Source: an uncultured Chryseobacterium sp. (GTDB lineage: Bacteria > Bacteroidota > Bacteroidia > Flavobacteriales > Weeksellaceae). Taken from it: DNA of 16,380 nt. The stretch lies in NCBI RefSeq assembly GCF_936933875.1, contig NZ_CAKZIK010000043.1, forward strand, positions 1 through 16,380, read 5' to 3'. Below, piece after piece: positions 15,243 through 16,380 of the stretch (the first letter of the stretch is position 1; every line of letters begins with the position of its first letter). The notes under the pieces were generated by a model. It was not told the DNA's origin, made no database searches, and saw only the letters and a list, made by a program, of their open reading frames with translations. Position numbers and translations under genes: made by a program.

Positions 15243-16178
15243 ATGGCAGAACAGGCTTCCTATCTATTCTCTACCAGAACAAGCAAGGCATTAGCAGAAA
15301 AAATTGCTGAGCATTATGGCCAGGAATTAGGAAAAATTAATTTTCAGGAATTCAGCGATGGCGAATTCGAACCTATCTTAGACCAATCTGTACGAGGCGG
15401 ACGTGTTTTTCTTATCGCATCAACTTTTCCTCCGGCAGACAATCTTTTGGAATTGCTTCTTATGATGGACGCAGCTAAAAGAGCATCAGCAAAAAGCATT
15501 ACGGTAGTAATTCCTTATTATGGTTTAGCAAGACAGGACAGAAAAGATAAACCTAGAGCTCCAATTGGAGCAAAATTAGTGGCCAATCTTTTAACAGCTG
15601 CTGGTGCCACAAGAATTATGACGATGGATTTGCATGCTGACCAAATTCAGGGCTTTTTCGAAATTCCGGTAGATCATTTGTACGCCTCCACAATTTTTGT
15701 AGATTATATTCAATCTTTGAATTTAGATAACCTTACCATCGCTTCTCCGGATATGGGTGGTGCAAAAAGAGCAAAAAATTACGCTGGACATCTTGGAGCA
15801 GAAGTTGTAATCGCTTACAAAGAGCGTAAAAAGGCCAATGTTGTTGAAGAAATGTTTTTGATTGGTGACGTTACCGACAGAAACGTTATCCTTATTGACG
15901 ACATGATTGACACTGGTGGAACTCTGTGTAAAGCTGCCGATATTTTAATTGCAAATGGAGCAAAATCTGTTCGTGCAATGGCATCACACGGTGTTTTTTC
16001 CGGAAAAGCTTATGAGAACATTAATAATTCTCAATTGGTAGAAGTTATTGTTACAGATACGATTCCTGCTAAAGATTTATCATCAAAAATAAAAGTGCTT
16101 TCTTGTGCTCCTCTCTTTTCTGATGTAATGAAAATGGTACACGAACATAAATCAATTAGCGATAAATTTATCATCTAA
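15243..16178 (+). CDS. prs: Ribose-phosphate pyrophosphokinase (PRPP synthase)
   Basis: Makes 5-phosphoribosyl-1-diphosphate from ribose 5-phosphate and ATP in the cytoplasm, feeding purine, pyrimidine, NAD, His and Trp synthesis. The 311-residue chain has the two tandem phosphoribosyltransferase-like halves of the class I enzyme. Visible motifs are the ATP flexible loop ARQDRKDKPRAPIGAK (96-111), the metal-binding segment MDLHADQIQGFF (128-139, His131), SPDMGGAKRA (168-177) and the PRPP loop VILIDDMIDTGGT (215-227). The flexible loop is slightly shorter than in Escherichia coli, as I recall for Bacteroidota enzymes. The ATG at 15243 follows an A-rich leader without a Shine-Dalgarno sequence. 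It precedes rplY (Ctc), an order also seen in Bacillus (prs-ctc). Confidence 0.97.
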   Translation: MAEQASYLFSTRTSKALAEKIAEHYGQELGKINFQEFSDGEFEPILDQSVRGGRVFLIASTFPPADNLLELLLMMDAAKRASAKSITVVIPYYGLARQDRKDKPRAPIGAKLVANLLTAAGATRIMTMDLHADQIQGFFEIPVDHLYASTIFVDYIQSLNLDNLTIASPDMGGAKRAKNYAGHLGAEVVIAYKERKKANVVEEMFLIGDVTDRNVILIDDMIDTGGTLCKAADILIANGAKSVRAMASHGVFSGKAYENINNSQLVEVIVTDTIPAKDLSSKIKVLSCAPLFSDVMKMVHEHKSISDKFII

Positions 16179-16198
16179 GATTATATTTCAAGATATTT

Positions 16199-16227
16199 AA
16201 ATCCTTCTCAATTAGAAGGATTTTTTT
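16199..16227 (+). terminator. Hairpin terminator after prs
   Basis: A perfect 10-bp stem (AAATCCTTCT 16199-16208 with AGAAGGATTT 16214-16223), a 5-nt loop and a run of seven T's. It separates prs from the rplY promoter. Confidence 0.9.
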
Positions 16228-16243
16228 ATTGAACTAAAATTCA

Positions 16244-16251
16244 TATATTTG
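16244..16251 (+). promoter_or_regulatory. -7 box for rplY
   Basis: TATATTTG matches TAnnTTTG exactly, 26 nt before the rplY ATG and downstream of the prs terminator. So rplY has its own start site despite the conserved neighbourhood. The -33 side is only T-rich. Confidence 0.5.
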
Positions 16252-16277
16252 CACCCTCAAAAAATAATTATTTTATA

Positions 16278-16380
16278 ATGAAATCTATTACAATTCAAGG
16301 TACAAAAAGAGAAAGCGTGGGCAAAAAGTCTACAAAAGCTTTACGTGATGCTGAATTAGTTCCTTGTGTTGTTTATGGTG
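16278..16380 (+). CDS. rplY: 50S ribosomal protein L25/Ctc (5' part only)
   Basis: The first 34 codons of a bL25/Ctc-type ribosomal protein, which binds 5S rRNA. The visible N-terminus (KSITIQGTKRESVGKKSTKA, then LRDAELVPCVVYG) matches the start of the L25 domain, in which GKKSTKALR and the VPCVVYG strand are typical. The long Ctc form, with an extra C-terminal domain, is usual in Bacteroidota but lies outside the window. The position right after prs supports the call. Confidence 0.88.
   Translation, partial: MKSITIQGTKRESVGKKSTKALRDAELVPCVVYG

Overview
The window looks like a chromosomal core segment from a member of Bacteroidota, most likely Flavobacteriia and close to Chryseobacterium (Weeksellaceae). 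Reasons: an actA-actB pair of alternative complex III (ACIII); a gliding lipoprotein gldH beside a RicT-type gene; AT-rich intergenic DNA; no Shine-Dalgarno sequences ahead of the starts; and the Bacteroidota -7 promoter box TAnnTTTG in front of seven genes. The genus is an inference from protein flavour, not proven.

Layout. 1-4125 (minus): actA then actB, the first two genes of a respiratory ACIII operon that runs off the left edge. 4311-4874 (plus): a small secreted SPOR-domain protein, divergent from act, ending in a strong hairpin terminator shared with the convergent gene on its right. 4931-7812 (minus): selO (protein AMPylase) followed by an orphan polytopic membrane protein resembling GT-C glycosyltransferases (possibly DUF6080). 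7876-12049 (minus): the compact operon ricT-gldH-pbp1A (8-nt overlap, then a 3-nt gap), closed by a terminator. 12050-12431: a 382-base AT-rich divergent intergenic region with several palindromes. 12432-15160 (plus): a FadL/OmpP1 outer-membrane channel and a GDSL/SGNH lipoprotein esterase separated by 5 nt, then a terminator. 15243-16380 (plus): prs (PRPP synthase), a terminator, and the start of rplY (ribosomal protein L25/Ctc), a conserved pairing.

How the genes work together. ActA and ActB are redox subunits of the quinol-oxidising ACIII. The ricT-gldH-pbp1A unit joins a cytoplasmic RNA-regulation/Fe-S protein, an envelope lipoprotein needed for gliding in Flavobacterium johnsoniae, and a bifunctional peptidoglycan synthase. 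FadL plus the GDSL lipoprotein could release fatty acids at the cell surface and import them. Prs feeds nucleotide, His and Trp synthesis.

I see no mobile element, CRISPR array, tRNA or rRNA, and no convincing undescribed system. The most useful leads are the palindrome cluster upstream of fadL, the coupled FadL/esterase pair, the hexaheme ActA with its extra N-terminal haem domain, the cysteine-rich N-terminus of RicT, and a promoter-based start correction for the membrane protein.
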